Shown one piece after another: positions 1 through 8,290 of a DNA stretch of 64,000 bases; position 1 is the first letter of the stretch, and each line of letters begins with the position of its first letter. Location: contig NZ_CP039727.1 in the NCBI RefSeq assembly GCF_005154805.1, forward strand, positions 5,329,501-5,393,500, read 5' to 3'. The stretch comes from Bacillus sp. S3 (GTDB taxonomy: Bacteria; Bacillota; Bacilli; Bacillales; Cytobacillaceae). A program made the position numbers and the translations under genes. The notes under the pieces were generated by a model. It had not been told where the DNA came from, did not search any database, and saw only the letters and a program-made list of their open reading frames with translations.

Positions 1-10
1 ACTTAGTATT

Positions 11-1207
11 TTATTCAGGGCTTACCTTCGTTTTAAATGATTGCTCGCCATCTTTGTACTCTAGAATAACAGCGGATTTGATTGGGTTGTGGTTCTTGTC
101 AAGCTTCATTTTCCCTGTTACAAGCTCAAGTCCGTCTGTTTCAGCCAAGGCCTTTTGGATTTTCTTTGAATCACTGCTGCCGGCACGCTTAATGGCGTCA
201 GCAATAAAATAAGCAGAGTCATAACCTAATGCGTTGAACGCATCCGGAGACTTGTCTTTGTATTTTGCTTTAAATGCTTTTACGAAATCTTGCACCTTTT
301 GGTCATCGTCACCTGAAGAATAGTGGTTTGTAATGAACGTATTGTTTAAGGCATCCTTGCCGGCAAGTTCAATTAGTTTAGGAGAATCCCAGCCGTCAGC
401 ACCCATCATTGGAACCGTAATGCCTAATTCACGAGCCTGCTTTACAATTAGACCAACCTCTTCATAATAGCCAGGAACGAAGATGAAATCAGGGCTTTTC
501 CCTTTAATGTTTGTTAATTGGGCATGGAAGTCCGTATCCTTCGCTACATAAGCCTCTTCCTTAACAATTTTTCCGCCCTTCTTCTCAAACAATTCTTTGA
601 AGGAAGCAGCTAGACCCTTAGAGTAGTCACTTGCACTGTCAATGAAGATCGCTGCTGTCTTTGCCTGTAGGTCTTTCGTCGCAAAGTTTGCTGCCACTGT
701 CCCTTGGAATGGGTCGATGAAGCAAGTACGGAAGACGAAGTCACTTAATTTGCCGTCTTTCACTGTCACGTCTTCAGCCGTTCCTGTCGGTGTCAAAAGT
801 GGAATGCCGTTACTTTGAGCAATTTCAATCTGTGCTTTTGTATTACCGCTTGTAGCTGCACCGATAATGGCGACAACCTTATCTTGGCTGATCAGCTTCG
901 TTGCACCGTTAATCGCTTCCGGAGCCTCAGACTTATTATCAAATGGAACAAGCTGTAACTTCTTGCCGTCAATGCCTTCTTTGTTAATTTCCTCTAGCGC
1001 TAGATCAATCCCCTCTTTAATCGATTGACCGTAGGATGCTACACCACCGGAAAGCTCAAGGTTAGCACCAATCTTAATCGTACCGCCTTTGTCCGAGTCC
1101 CCCCCATTACTAGAAGAAGATGATGATGATGTTGAACCACATCCTGCCATCACACCTGCCGCTAACATAAACGACATGAAAATACCAGCTACTTTTTTCT
1201 TTCTCAT
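11..1207 (-). CDS. Branched-chain amino-acid type ABC transporter substrate-binding lipoprotein (LivJ-like)
   Basis: Extracellular solute-binding lipoprotein that delivers an amino acid (branched-chain family by resemblance) to an ABC permease. A lysine-rich signal peptide ends in a lipobox with Cys at residue 23 (VMAGC). A Ser-rich tether of about 10 residues follows, then a type I periplasmic-binding fold (Peripla_BP_6) over the remaining 350 residues, including the family segment around GANLELSGGVASYGQ. The start has an AGGGGG ribosome binding site. The 398-aa length is normal. Permease and ATPase genes are not visible; they could lie to the left of the window, downstream on this strand. 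A CodY-like box sits about 70 bp upstream. The substrate is inferred, not shown. Confidence 0.9.
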   Translation of the reverse strand: MRKKKVAGIFMSFMLAAGVMAGCGSTSSSSSSSNGGDSDKGGTIKIGANLELSGGVASYGQSIKEGIDLALEEINKEGIDGKKLQLVPFDNKSEAPEAINGATKLISQDKVVAIIGAATSGNTKAQIEIAQSNGIPLLTPTGTAEDVTVKDGKLSDFVFRTCFIDPFQGTVAANFATKDLQAKTAAIFIDSASDYSKGLAASFKELFEKKGGKIVKEEAYVAKDTDFHAQLTNIKGKSPDFIFVPGYYEEVGLIVKQARELGITVPMMGADGWDSPKLIELAGKDALNNTFITNHYSSGDDDQKVQDFVKAFKAKYKDKSPDAFNALGYDSAYFIADAIKRAGSSDSKKIQKALAETDGLELVTGKMKLDKNHNPIKSAVILEYKDGEQSFKTKVSPE

Positions 1208-1273
1208 GGCAATACCCCCTGTTTTTCTAAAAATTTTCCCAAAAAGAATTATGCTACTGTTTTAAAAAAAGAT

Positions 1274-1288
1274 AATATTCTGAAAACA
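1274..1288 (-). promoter_or_regulatory. CodY-like box upstream of the binding-protein gene
   Basis: On the minus strand the 15-mer TGTTTTCAGAATATT matches the CodY consensus AATTTTCWGAAAATT at 12 of 15 positions. It lies about 70 bp upstream of the binding-protein start. CodY control of branched-chain amino-acid uptake is established in Bacilli; its use here is inference from one site. Confidence 0.4.
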
Positions 1289-1481
1289 TTGTACATAATA
1301 TTTTCAAGTTCGTCTAGTCTAATTACGAGTTATTTTAAAATAATTTAGAAAATAACAAAAAATGCTATTTTCCTAGTCTTTTACGCTTTATACCAGTAAA
1401 GAGAATAAGAATTTACTTTTACAGTAAAAATGATTCTCCCTTTCATTTATTTTGTCTAAATAAAATTCTCCCGCCCGCAAC

Positions 1482-1514
1482 AAAAAAAGGAGACCCCCGA
1501 TTCAGAGGTCTCCC
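1482..1514 (-). terminator. Rho-independent terminator after niaP
   Basis: GGAGACC and GGTCTCC arms (1489-1495 and 1507-1513) are followed on the minus strand by a run of seven T. The hairpin lies just beyond the niaP stop. Confidence 0.85.
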
Positions 1515-1525
1515 ACTTCCACTAT

Positions 1526-2731
1526 TTACACTAATTCCTTATTTTTCGTTTCCTTTCCCAAAAAGAAGACAGCGAATGCACCAATTAGGACAGAAATACA
1601 AAAGATGAGAAAAATGGCCGAAATGTCTACCTTTTGGGCAACAAGATTCCCAACTAATAATGGCCCTAAAATCCCGCCAACCCTGCCAATTGCGGCAGCC
1701 GTACCCGTTCCTGTTCCGCGGATGATTGTCGGATATTGTTCCGGTGAATAGGCGTAAAGACCACCCCAGGCGCCTAGATTAAAGAATGATAACAGAATGC
1801 CTGCAGTCATCAACATGGCAGTAGATTCTGCCACTCCAAAGAAGTAGGCACTAACGGCCGTACCAATTAGGTAGACGACTAAAACAAACTTACGGCCCAA
1901 TTTTTCAATAAACCATGCTGCAGTAAAATAGCCCGGCAACTGAGCAAGTGTCATTATCAACACATATTCAAAACTTTTGATTAAGCTGAATCCTTTCATA
2001 ATCATGACACTTGGCAGCCATAAGAACATACCGTAATAAGAAAAGACCACACAAAACCACACAATCCACAGCATCGCCGTTGGGCGCCTGTATTCTTTAG
2101 ACCACAATTTCTTCATGCTTTCAATGGCGGAAATTTTATTCTTATCCTTGACCGCCGTAAAACGCGGTGAGTCTGGCAGTCCCATCCGTAAGTACAAGGC
2201 ATAGAGCGCCGGAAGCGCGCTGATTACTAAGGCAATCTGCCAGCCAAATCTCGGGATAATAAAGTATGAAATAACAGCCGCCGTTAACCAGCCGACAGCC
2301 CAAAAGCTTTCAAGCAGGACAACAATCCTGCCGCGCTTTTCAGCAGAAACACTTTCTGATACGAGTGTGGAGGCAACAGGCAGTTCGCCGCCTAAGCCCG
2401 CTCCAATGAAAAATCGCAACACCAAAAAGGCTGCTAATGATGTCGTTAATGCCGATGCACCACTGCCCAATGAAAATAAAAGTAATGTAATAATAAAGAC
2501 ATGTTTCCTGCCAATTCTGTCTGCCATGAGGCCAAAAACCAGTGCCCCGACTGCCATGCCAATCGAATTGATACTGCCGATCCAGCCCATCTGTCCCGGC
2601 GTTAAATCCCATTCTACCTTTAAGGCAGCAATGATGAAGCTTAGCATTCCGACATCCATCGCATCAAACATCCAGCCCATTCCGGCAATACCAAGCAGCT
2701 TCCGCTCTGATAGCTCCTTTTTATTTCCCAT
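1526..2731 (-). CDS. niaP: MFS niacin/nicotinamide permease NiaP (YceI-like)
   Basis: Twelve-helix major facilitator transporter of about 401 residues, expected to import niacin for NAD salvage across the cytoplasmic membrane. The loop 2-3 signature GLMADRIGRK is present, as are segments characteristic of Bacillus YceI/NiaP (WLFDAMDVG-like start, GAGLGGELPVASTLVSE, FSYYGMFLWLPSV). I take ATG 2731 as start because GGGGGAGT lies 4-11 bases ahead; an in-frame ATG at 2776 lacks a comparable site. The gene is alone between its own terminator and a NiaR-like palindrome upstream, so it probably forms a single-gene NiaR regulon member. Confidence 0.88.
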   Translation of the reverse strand: MGNKKELSERKLLGIAGMGWMFDAMDVGMLSFIIAALKVEWDLTPGQMGWIGSINSIGMAVGALVFGLMADRIGRKHVFIITLLLFSLGSGASALTTSLAAFLVLRFFIGAGLGGELPVASTLVSESVSAEKRGRIVVLLESFWAVGWLTAAVISYFIIPRFGWQIALVISALPALYALYLRMGLPDSPRFTAVKDKNKISAIESMKKLWSKEYRRPTAMLWIVWFCVVFSYYGMFLWLPSVMIMKGFSLIKSFEYVLIMTLAQLPGYFTAAWFIEKLGRKFVLVVYLIGTAVSAYFFGVAESTAMLMTAGILLSFFNLGAWGGLYAYSPEQYPTIIRGTGTGTAAAIGRVGGILGPLLVGNLVAQKVDISAIFLIFCISVLIGAFAVFFLGKETKNKELV

Positions 2732-2829
2732 CCTGACTCCCCCTATGCTGTAACAGTTATTAACATTATTCCCCAATATTTATTCTTTTAAGTAAAGGGA
2801 TGAAAACTATTAAACATAAAGTATTCTAT

Positions 2830-2847
2830 CAGGTGTCTTTACACTTG
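2830..2847 (-). promoter_or_regulatory. NiaR-type operator upstream of niaP
   Basis: CAGGTGTCTTTACACTTG is an inverted repeat with 7-bp arms (one mismatch) around a 4-bp centre, about 100 bp upstream of niaP. Its TGTCTTTACA core resembles the motif I associate with the niacin-responsive repressor NiaR (YrxA) in Bacilli. Recognition is from memory of the motif plus gene context. Confidence 0.65.
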
Positions 2848-2870
2848 TCACTACGCTTTTGAAAAATAAT

Positions 2871-2902
2871 AAAAAAAGAGAGAATACACGAGGCATTCTC
2901 TC
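2871..2902 (-). terminator. Rho-independent terminator after the wall-binding repeat gene
   Basis: GAGAGAAT / ATTCTCTC arms (2878-2885, 2895-2902) with seven T following on the minus strand, directly after the stop of the gene ending at 2912. Confidence 0.85.
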
Positions 2903-2911
2903 ATTCTATCA

Positions 2912-3985
2912 TTATTGGATCCAAGCTCCATCTGCACCAATACGGTATGTGCCGATTTTTGTATTAGCTGCCATTTGACCGCTGTTGTATAGGTAGTACC
3001 ACTTGCCGCCAACGAATACCCAGCCAGTCTTCATTGCACCGCTGTTATCAAGATAGTACCACTTGCCGCCAACAGATGCCCAGCCAGTTGCCATTTCACC
3101 ATTTCCTTTTAAGAAGTACCATTTACCGCCAACCTTCGCCCAGCCAGTCTTCATCGCACCACTGTTATCAAGGAAATACCATTTGCCGCCAACAAATGCC
3201 CAGCCTGTTTTCATTGCACCATTGTTATCAAGGAAGTACCATTTACCGCCAAGATATTGCCAGCCTGTTTGCATTGCACCTGATGCATTAAGGAAGTACC
3301 ATTTGCCGCCGACATACTGCCAGCCAGTTTTCATGATAGTATCCGCACCAATTAAGTACCATTTACCATCGATTAATCCCCAGCCAGTTAAATATTGTCC
3401 GGCGTCATCAATGAATTTCCAATTGTTTCCTACTTTCACCCAATCTTGCGTCGTAACTTTTAAAGTCGCAGTAGACTCATTGCCATCTTTATCAGCTAAA
3501 AACCCAGTGAATGAGTAGCCTGTTTTATACTCTGTGTCTGAATAATCTTCAGACGCTAAAGGTACAAAGAACGTCTTGACTAAATCAAGCGTAAACGGAT
3601 AGTCCTCGCCCTCTGTCTCAAATAACCCGTTCATCCAATTGTTAAATTTAGTAACGTCAATTACTGCTTCACCATTGACAAATTGAAGATCCAATTCATC
3701 TGTGTAATCCTCATCATCTTGAGGAAGAACTGCAATCGTTTTTGCTGTAGGAGATTTCACAACGACCTTTTTGATGGTTTGCTGGCCAAACGCCACGTCG
3801 CCAACTAAATTTGCAGTAAAGCTGTTGTCGCCAACCTTCATTGCGTCGATTGTTTTGCCGTTTTCTAAAACGACAGAGATTCCCGTTAACTGAACAGCTG
3901 CTGTTGCCGCGTGTGAAACGCCTGCTGGAAGCACTGTCATCAGTAAAAGGAATAAAAAGCCGGATAGTGCAATAATTCTTTTCAC
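2912..3985 (-). CDS. Secreted protein with C-terminal cell-wall-binding (choline-binding-type) repeats
   Basis: A signal peptide of about 26 residues (cleavage after SHA) is followed by a domain of about 150 residues that I do not recognise (rich in Val, Asp and Thr; an adhesin-like beta fold is possible). Next come about eight 20-residue repeats of the type GGKWYFLDNSGAMKTGW from roughly residue 185 to the end. Such aromatic-Gly repeats bind teichoic acid choline or other wall polymers in Firmicutes; the ligand here is unknown. The same repeat family occurs in the secreted protein at 25699-27450. There is one clear terminator downstream, and the gene appears monocistronic. Confidence 0.8.
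   Translation of the reverse strand: MKRIIALSGFLFLLLMTVLPAGVSHAATAAVQLTGISVVLENGKTIDAMKVGDNSFTANLVGDVAFGQQTIKKVVVKSPTAKTIAVLPQDDEDYTDELDLQFVNGEAVIDVTKFNNWMNGLFETEGEDYPFTLDLVKTFFVPLASEDYSDTEYKTGYSFTGFLADKDGNESTATLKVTTQDWVKVGNNWKFIDDAGQYLTGWGLIDGKWYLIGADTIMKTGWQYVGGKWYFLNASGAMQTGWQYLGGKWYFLDNNGAMKTGWAFVGGKWYFLDNSGAMKTGWAKVGGKWYFLKGNGEMATGWASVGGKWYYLDNSGAMKTGWVFVGGKWYYLYNSGQMAANTKIGTYRIGADGAWIQ
2991..3420 (-). repeat. 60-bp tandem DNA repeats encoding wall-binding motifs
   Basis: The phrase ACCATTTACCGCCAA or a near copy recurs every 60 bp (for example near 3118, 3178, 3238, 3298, 3358). Each period encodes one 20-residue wall-binding repeat, so copy number could change by slippage or recombination. 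Confidence 0.8.
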
Positions 3986-4142
3986 GATAATCCTCCTAGA
4001 AAGTATGTAATGAACCTCTGACTAGATAAACTAGATTGCTAGCTTACAATTAAGAAGTAGTAATCTCATTTTACATAAAACTACCATTTTCCACAATATT
4101 TTCATGCATTTTTCTACAAACTATTTTCATAGGAACTATTTC

Positions 4143-5993
4143 CTACTCATCAAGTGCCCGTTCGACATTTTTAAACTGATTAAAAAACATGTGATAATAT
4201 CGGCCTTGTTTGTCCATCAGCACATCATGGCTGCCTTTTTCGATTATTTTCCCGTGATCTATCACCATGATGGCATCGGCATCGCGGATCGTGTTTAAAC
4301 GGTGGGCGATGATGAAGCTCGTACGCTCGGCCATCAATGTTAGCAGCGCTTCTTGAATATGAAGCTCTGTTCTAGTATCAATGCTGCTTGTAGCCTCGTC
4401 TAAGATCAGCAGGGCGGGTCTAGCCAAAATGACCCTGGCAATCGCCAGCAGCTGCCGCTGTCCCTGACTTAAATTGCCGCCATTTTCAGAGAGGATCGTT
4501 TCATATTGGTTTGGAAGCCGTTTAATGAACCCATCAGCATTCGCCATCTTCGCTGCCTGTTCCACTTCTCTATCACTGGCCTCCGGATTGCCATATTTGA
4601 TGTTCTCTTTGATTGTCCCTGTAAATAAATACGTATCCTGAAGGACAAAGCCAAAGCACTTCCTTAAACTATCCCTTGTGTATTCACGAATGTCCCGGTC
4701 ATCAAGCAGAATTCTGCCTTCTGTCACATCGTAGAATCGTGTCAGCAGGTTAACAATGGTCGTTTTTCCCGCACCTGTTGGTCCGACAAGGGCGGTACTG
4801 CTGCCAATATCAGCCTCGAAGCTGACATTTTTTAAAATTAAGACATCCGGACGGTAGCCGAAGCTGACATTTTCAAAAACGACATGACCTTTCGGGTTTT
4901 CCAAAGCAATCGCTTCTGGCCGATCTTTGGGTTCTTCCTGTTCATCAATGATTTCGAAGACACGCTCCGCACCGGCAACGCCTGACTGGAGAATATTAAA
5001 AATGTTGGCAAGATCATTCAGCGGCCTGACAAACTGCCTTGAGTAAGTAATAAAGCTGGCAATCGCACCAACGGTAATCAAGCTCTTAACGGCAAGGATG
5101 CCGCCAATGACCGCCACAATCGCGAACCCCAGATTATTAATCACGTTCATGATCGGCATTAGAAAGCCTGACCAAATTTGCGCCTTAAGGCCGACCTCAC
5201 GAAGCTTACTGTTCACTGTATTGAACTCATCGATGACCATATCTTCATGATTAAAAGCCTTCACAACCTCAATCCCCGAAATCGTTTCCTCGATATGACC
5301 ATTTAGTTTGCCAAGCTCGACCTGTTGATTTTTAAAGAGGACGCTTGTTCTTTTGGCAATCGTCCGCGTCAATAGAAAAACGAGCGGTACGGTAATCAGG
5401 CTCGCCAGCGTCAACACAGGACTTATGATCAACATCATGATTAATGACCCTGCTATGACCATCACCCCGGACATTAATTGCGTTGTCGACTGGGAAATTG
5501 TGTTACTGACATTATCGATATCATTGGACAGCCGGCTCATCAGCTCCCCATGTGTGCGTGAGTCGAAAAAGGAAACCGGCATCTTTTGCAGCTTGGTAAA
5601 CAGGGCATCCCGCAGACGTTTGACAACCCGTCCAGCGACACCAGCCATCAGCCATCCTTGTAAAAAGGTAAGGACAGCATCTGCGGCATAGGCACAGATG
5701 AGAACGATGATGAAGATTTCCAGTAGGTGAAATTGAACCCCATTAGGATTAAGACTCATCGCATCCACGGCTTTCCCAATTAAAAACGGGGCGAGGAGCA
5801 TGAGGCCCGCATCGATCACAATAAAGAAAAAGATTAACGCCAGCATTTTTCGCTCGTTGCCAAAATAGTGCCAAAGACGCTTCAAGGTGCCTTTAAAGTT
5901 TTTCGGTTTGACAACCGGACCTCGCAGCCGATGGGCTCCGCCAGGCCTTAGCGGCGGTGGAGTGGGGGGATTGTTCGACGTTTCTTTCGACAT
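4143..5993 (-). CDS. Heterodimeric ABC exporter half-transporter, catalytically complete NBD (YfiC-like)
   Basis: 616-residue half-ABC exporter: six membrane helices (about residues 45-340) fused to a nucleotide-binding domain. The NBD has Walker A GPTGAGKTT, Walker B LLILDEATS with the catalytic Glu, and the switch His (IAHRL). Its signature is LSQGQ instead of LSGGQ. It immediately follows the partner half-transporter (1 bp between coding regions), so both should be co-translated and pair at the membrane. Length and order match B. subtilis YfiB/YfiC, a putative multidrug-type exporter pair. The N-terminus carries an extra Pro-rich cytosolic segment. Substrate unknown. Confidence 0.9.
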   Translation of the reverse strand: MSKETSNNPPTPPPLRPGGAHRLRGPVVKPKNFKGTLKRLWHYFGNERKMLALIFFFIVIDAGLMLLAPFLIGKAVDAMSLNPNGVQFHLLEIFIIVLICAYAADAVLTFLQGWLMAGVAGRVVKRLRDALFTKLQKMPVSFFDSRTHGELMSRLSNDIDNVSNTISQSTTQLMSGVMVIAGSLIMMLIISPVLTLASLITVPLVFLLTRTIAKRTSVLFKNQQVELGKLNGHIEETISGIEVVKAFNHEDMVIDEFNTVNSKLREVGLKAQIWSGFLMPIMNVINNLGFAIVAVIGGILAVKSLITVGAIASFITYSRQFVRPLNDLANIFNILQSGVAGAERVFEIIDEQEEPKDRPEAIALENPKGHVVFENVSFGYRPDVLILKNVSFEADIGSSTALVGPTGAGKTTIVNLLTRFYDVTEGRILLDDRDIREYTRDSLRKCFGFVLQDTYLFTGTIKENIKYGNPEASDREVEQAAKMANADGFIKRLPNQYETILSENGGNLSQGQRQLLAIARVILARPALLILDEATSSIDTRTELHIQEALLTLMAERTSFIIAHRLNTIRDADAIMVIDHGKIIEKGSHDVLMDKQGRYYHMFFNQFKNVERALDE

Positions 5994-7724
5994 TTACAAA
6001 ACCTCCTTGCCCATCTGGGATCGGTAAATTTCTTGATAGACCTTACAATGTACGAGTAATTCCTGATGGGTTCCCACTCCAGCGAGTTCCCCCTCATCAA
6101 GGACGACAATCTTATTGGCATCCATGATGGAGGTAATCCGCTGGGCAATCAAGAGGCACGTCAGCCCCTTGGCATATTTCTTCAATCCCGCTTTAATTTT
6201 TGCTTCGGTGGCCACATCAACCGCGCTTGTGCTATCATCTAAAATCAAAATTTCCGGTTGTTTCACTAATGCTCTCGCAATCGAAATCCGCTGCTTCTGG
6301 CCGCCGGAAAAATTAACTCCGCCCTGGCCAATGGCCGTTTGATAGCCTTCCGGTGAGGCCGCTATAAAGTCATGGGCACCGGCAATGGCCGCCGCAGTGT
6401 GTACTTCCTCCTCGGTGGCTTCTTCTTTTCCCCAGCGGATATTGTCAGCGACACTGCCGGTAAATAAAATATTCTTTTGCGGCACCATGGCGATTCTTTC
6501 CCGCAGTTTTTTCGGATGAACTTCTTTAATATCTTGACCATCTACTTTAATCGTGCCGCTCACGGCATCATAGAAGCGGGGAATCAGTCCGACTAACGTG
6601 CTTTTCCCTGAACCGGTTGAACCGATAATGCCGACGGTTTCCCCGGGGAGAATGGTAAGATTAATATTTTTTAAGATGGGCTCGCCGCTCATACCTTCAT
6701 AAGAAAAAGAGACTTGTTCAAACTCAATTCTTCCCTTTCCAGCGTGAGGCGGCGGTGAGGTCTCCTGGTTCCAGCTAAGCAAATCCTCTTGTGAAAATAC
6801 TTCGTCAATTCTTCCAGCAGAGGCTTTTGCCCTGACAAACATATTAAAAACCATCGAGATCATCATCAGGGAAAAAAGGATTTGCGTCATATAGTTGATA
6901 AAGGCAATGATATGGCCCACCTGAATCGTACCGTTATCAACCCCTAAGCCGCCCATCCACAAGACAACGACAATGCCAAGATTCACCGTAAGCATAATTA
7001 ACGGGCTAAAGGTGGCCATCAGGCGCCCCGCGGCGATCGATTGATCCTTAAAGTGATGATTTGCCTCACTAAACTTGCCAATTTCCACATCAAAGCGATT
7101 GAATGCTTTGACGACACGGACACCTGACAGGTATTCACGCATAACACCGTTTACCCGGTCTAATGCCTTCTGTACCTTGGAGAAGAGGGGAAATCCCAAG
7201 CGTAAATTAAGGACGATAAACAGGGCGACGATCGGTACAACAACCGCTAATACGATCGATAAGTGCAGGTTTAACCGCACCGCCATAACAAGACCGCCAA
7301 TCGCGAGCAGCGGCGCTTTCACAAATATCCGCATCAGCCCGTTCACAAACACCTGCACCTGGGTGACATCGTTTGTCAGGCGGGTAATTAACGATGCGCG
7401 GTCAAACCGGTCAAGTTGTTTAAATGAAAGGGTTTGTACCTTTTTAAATAAATCTGCCCTAAGCTCTGTGCCGAAATTTTGTGAGACAATACTGGCCATT
7501 ACACTTCTGGTACTGGCGCTCAGTGCCCCGAAGGCCGTAATGGCTAGCATCAGGCCGCCTAGTTTTAAGACCGTATGAATATCGCGGCGCGCTACACCTT
7601 CATCAATAATTTTCGCCATAATCGTGGGCTGCATCAAATCACTAATCGCCTCAAAGGTAAGAAACAGGACGGCAATGCTAAAGGATTTCCAGTATTTCTT
7701 TATGTATTTTGCTAAGAACTTCAT
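5994..7724 (-). CDS. Heterodimeric ABC exporter half-transporter with degenerate ATP site (YfiB-like)
   Basis: 576-residue half-ABC exporter, first gene of the pair. Six membrane helices are followed by an NBD with Walker A GSTGSGKST and a canonical signature FSGGQ. Walker B ends in ILILDDS (Asp replaces the catalytic Glu) and the switch His is Gln (IAQRI). These two substitutions plus the partner's LSQGQ create one non-hydrolytic ATP site, as known for asymmetric exporters such as BmrC/BmrD and TM287/288. It resembles B. subtilis YfiB. No regulator is adjacent. Confidence 0.9.
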   Translation of the reverse strand: MKFLAKYIKKYWKSFSIAVLFLTFEAISDLMQPTIMAKIIDEGVARRDIHTVLKLGGLMLAITAFGALSASTRSVMASIVSQNFGTELRADLFKKVQTLSFKQLDRFDRASLITRLTNDVTQVQVFVNGLMRIFVKAPLLAIGGLVMAVRLNLHLSIVLAVVVPIVALFIVLNLRLGFPLFSKVQKALDRVNGVMREYLSGVRVVKAFNRFDVEIGKFSEANHHFKDQSIAAGRLMATFSPLIMLTVNLGIVVVLWMGGLGVDNGTIQVGHIIAFINYMTQILFSLMMISMVFNMFVRAKASAGRIDEVFSQEDLLSWNQETSPPPHAGKGRIEFEQVSFSYEGMSGEPILKNINLTILPGETVGIIGSTGSGKSTLVGLIPRFYDAVSGTIKVDGQDIKEVHPKKLRERIAMVPQKNILFTGSVADNIRWGKEEATEEEVHTAAAIAGAHDFIAASPEGYQTAIGQGGVNFSGGQKQRISIARALVKQPEILILDDSTSAVDVATEAKIKAGLKKYAKGLTCLLIAQRITSIMDANKIVVLDEGELAGVGTHQELLVHCKVYQEIYRSQMGKEVL

Positions 7725-7816
7725 ATCTAGCCCACCACCTCAAACTGTCAGCCAATTCTTTTATAAATATTATAAAATTGTTTAACTCAATGAACAATTA
7801 TTTCGGTTGTTGAAAT

Positions 7817-7847
7817 AAAAAAATGGCCCATCGCAAAATGGACCATT
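7817..7847 (-). terminator. Rho-independent terminator after the ASCH gene
   Basis: AATGGTCCAT / ATGGGCCATT arms with a run of T on the minus strand, beyond the stop at 7862. It also separates this gene from the ABC pair. Confidence 0.85.
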
Positions 7848-7861
7848 AGCTATACTTCTTA

Positions 7862-8212
7862 TTAGTCTTGGACAGGGCGGAATTCGTGAACCCAGACACG
7901 CATTTGCGGCAGCCAAGGCATTCCCGGGTGGATGCTTAAAATTGATTGCTTATAGTCTTCCACCGTTTCAAAGCCCTCGCGGCGGGCATCCTCATCTGTC
8001 AGCTCACCTAAGCTTTGTGAATACACCTTTTCCACTTCGAACTGGCGGCCTTCAAGTGTCATGATTTCGCCTGGATCAGCATATCTGCCATTTCGGCGCG
8101 TAGCTGTTTTTTCTCCGGCAAGGACTTTCTTTACATCCTCTTCCATTGTTACTAATCGCTCAACCGAGCAAGTTTTTGGCGGTAATGTATTGTTTTCATT
8201 TTGAATTGTCAT
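7862..8212 (-). CDS. ASCH domain protein
   Basis: 116-residue cytosolic protein. Residues about 18-112 fit the ASCH fold (PUA-like beta barrel), with the family phrase LTDEDARREGF and the early KTATRR segment. ASCH proteins are proposed to bind RNA or act on small nucleoside-like substrates, and some are N4-acetylcytidine amidohydrolases. I cannot assign a substrate. GGGGGAG precedes the ATG. It is a single gene with its own terminator. Confidence 0.8.
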   Translation of the reverse strand: MTIQNENNTLPPKTCSVERLVTMEEDVKKVLAGEKTATRRNGRYADPGEIMTLEGRQFEVEKVYSQSLGELTDEDARREGFETVEDYKQSILSIHPGMPWLPQMRVWVHEFRPVQD

Positions 8213-8290
8213 TTTGGTTTCTCCCCCACTTCGGTTTATTTTTCCATATTAACACTTTTATAATGGTAAAATCCAATTTAAACGTAACGC

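Noticed and set aside
3034..3518. Plus-strand open frames across the wall-binding repeats (also 26415-26728)
   Set aside because: They are antisense shadows of the 60-bp repeats; no ribosome binding site, and the minus-strand genes have signal peptides and known motifs.
7075..7578. Plus-strand frame of 167 residues inside the ABC transporter
   Set aside because: Antisense to a highly conserved membrane-domain region, low-complexity Thr/Arg-rich product, no upstream signals.
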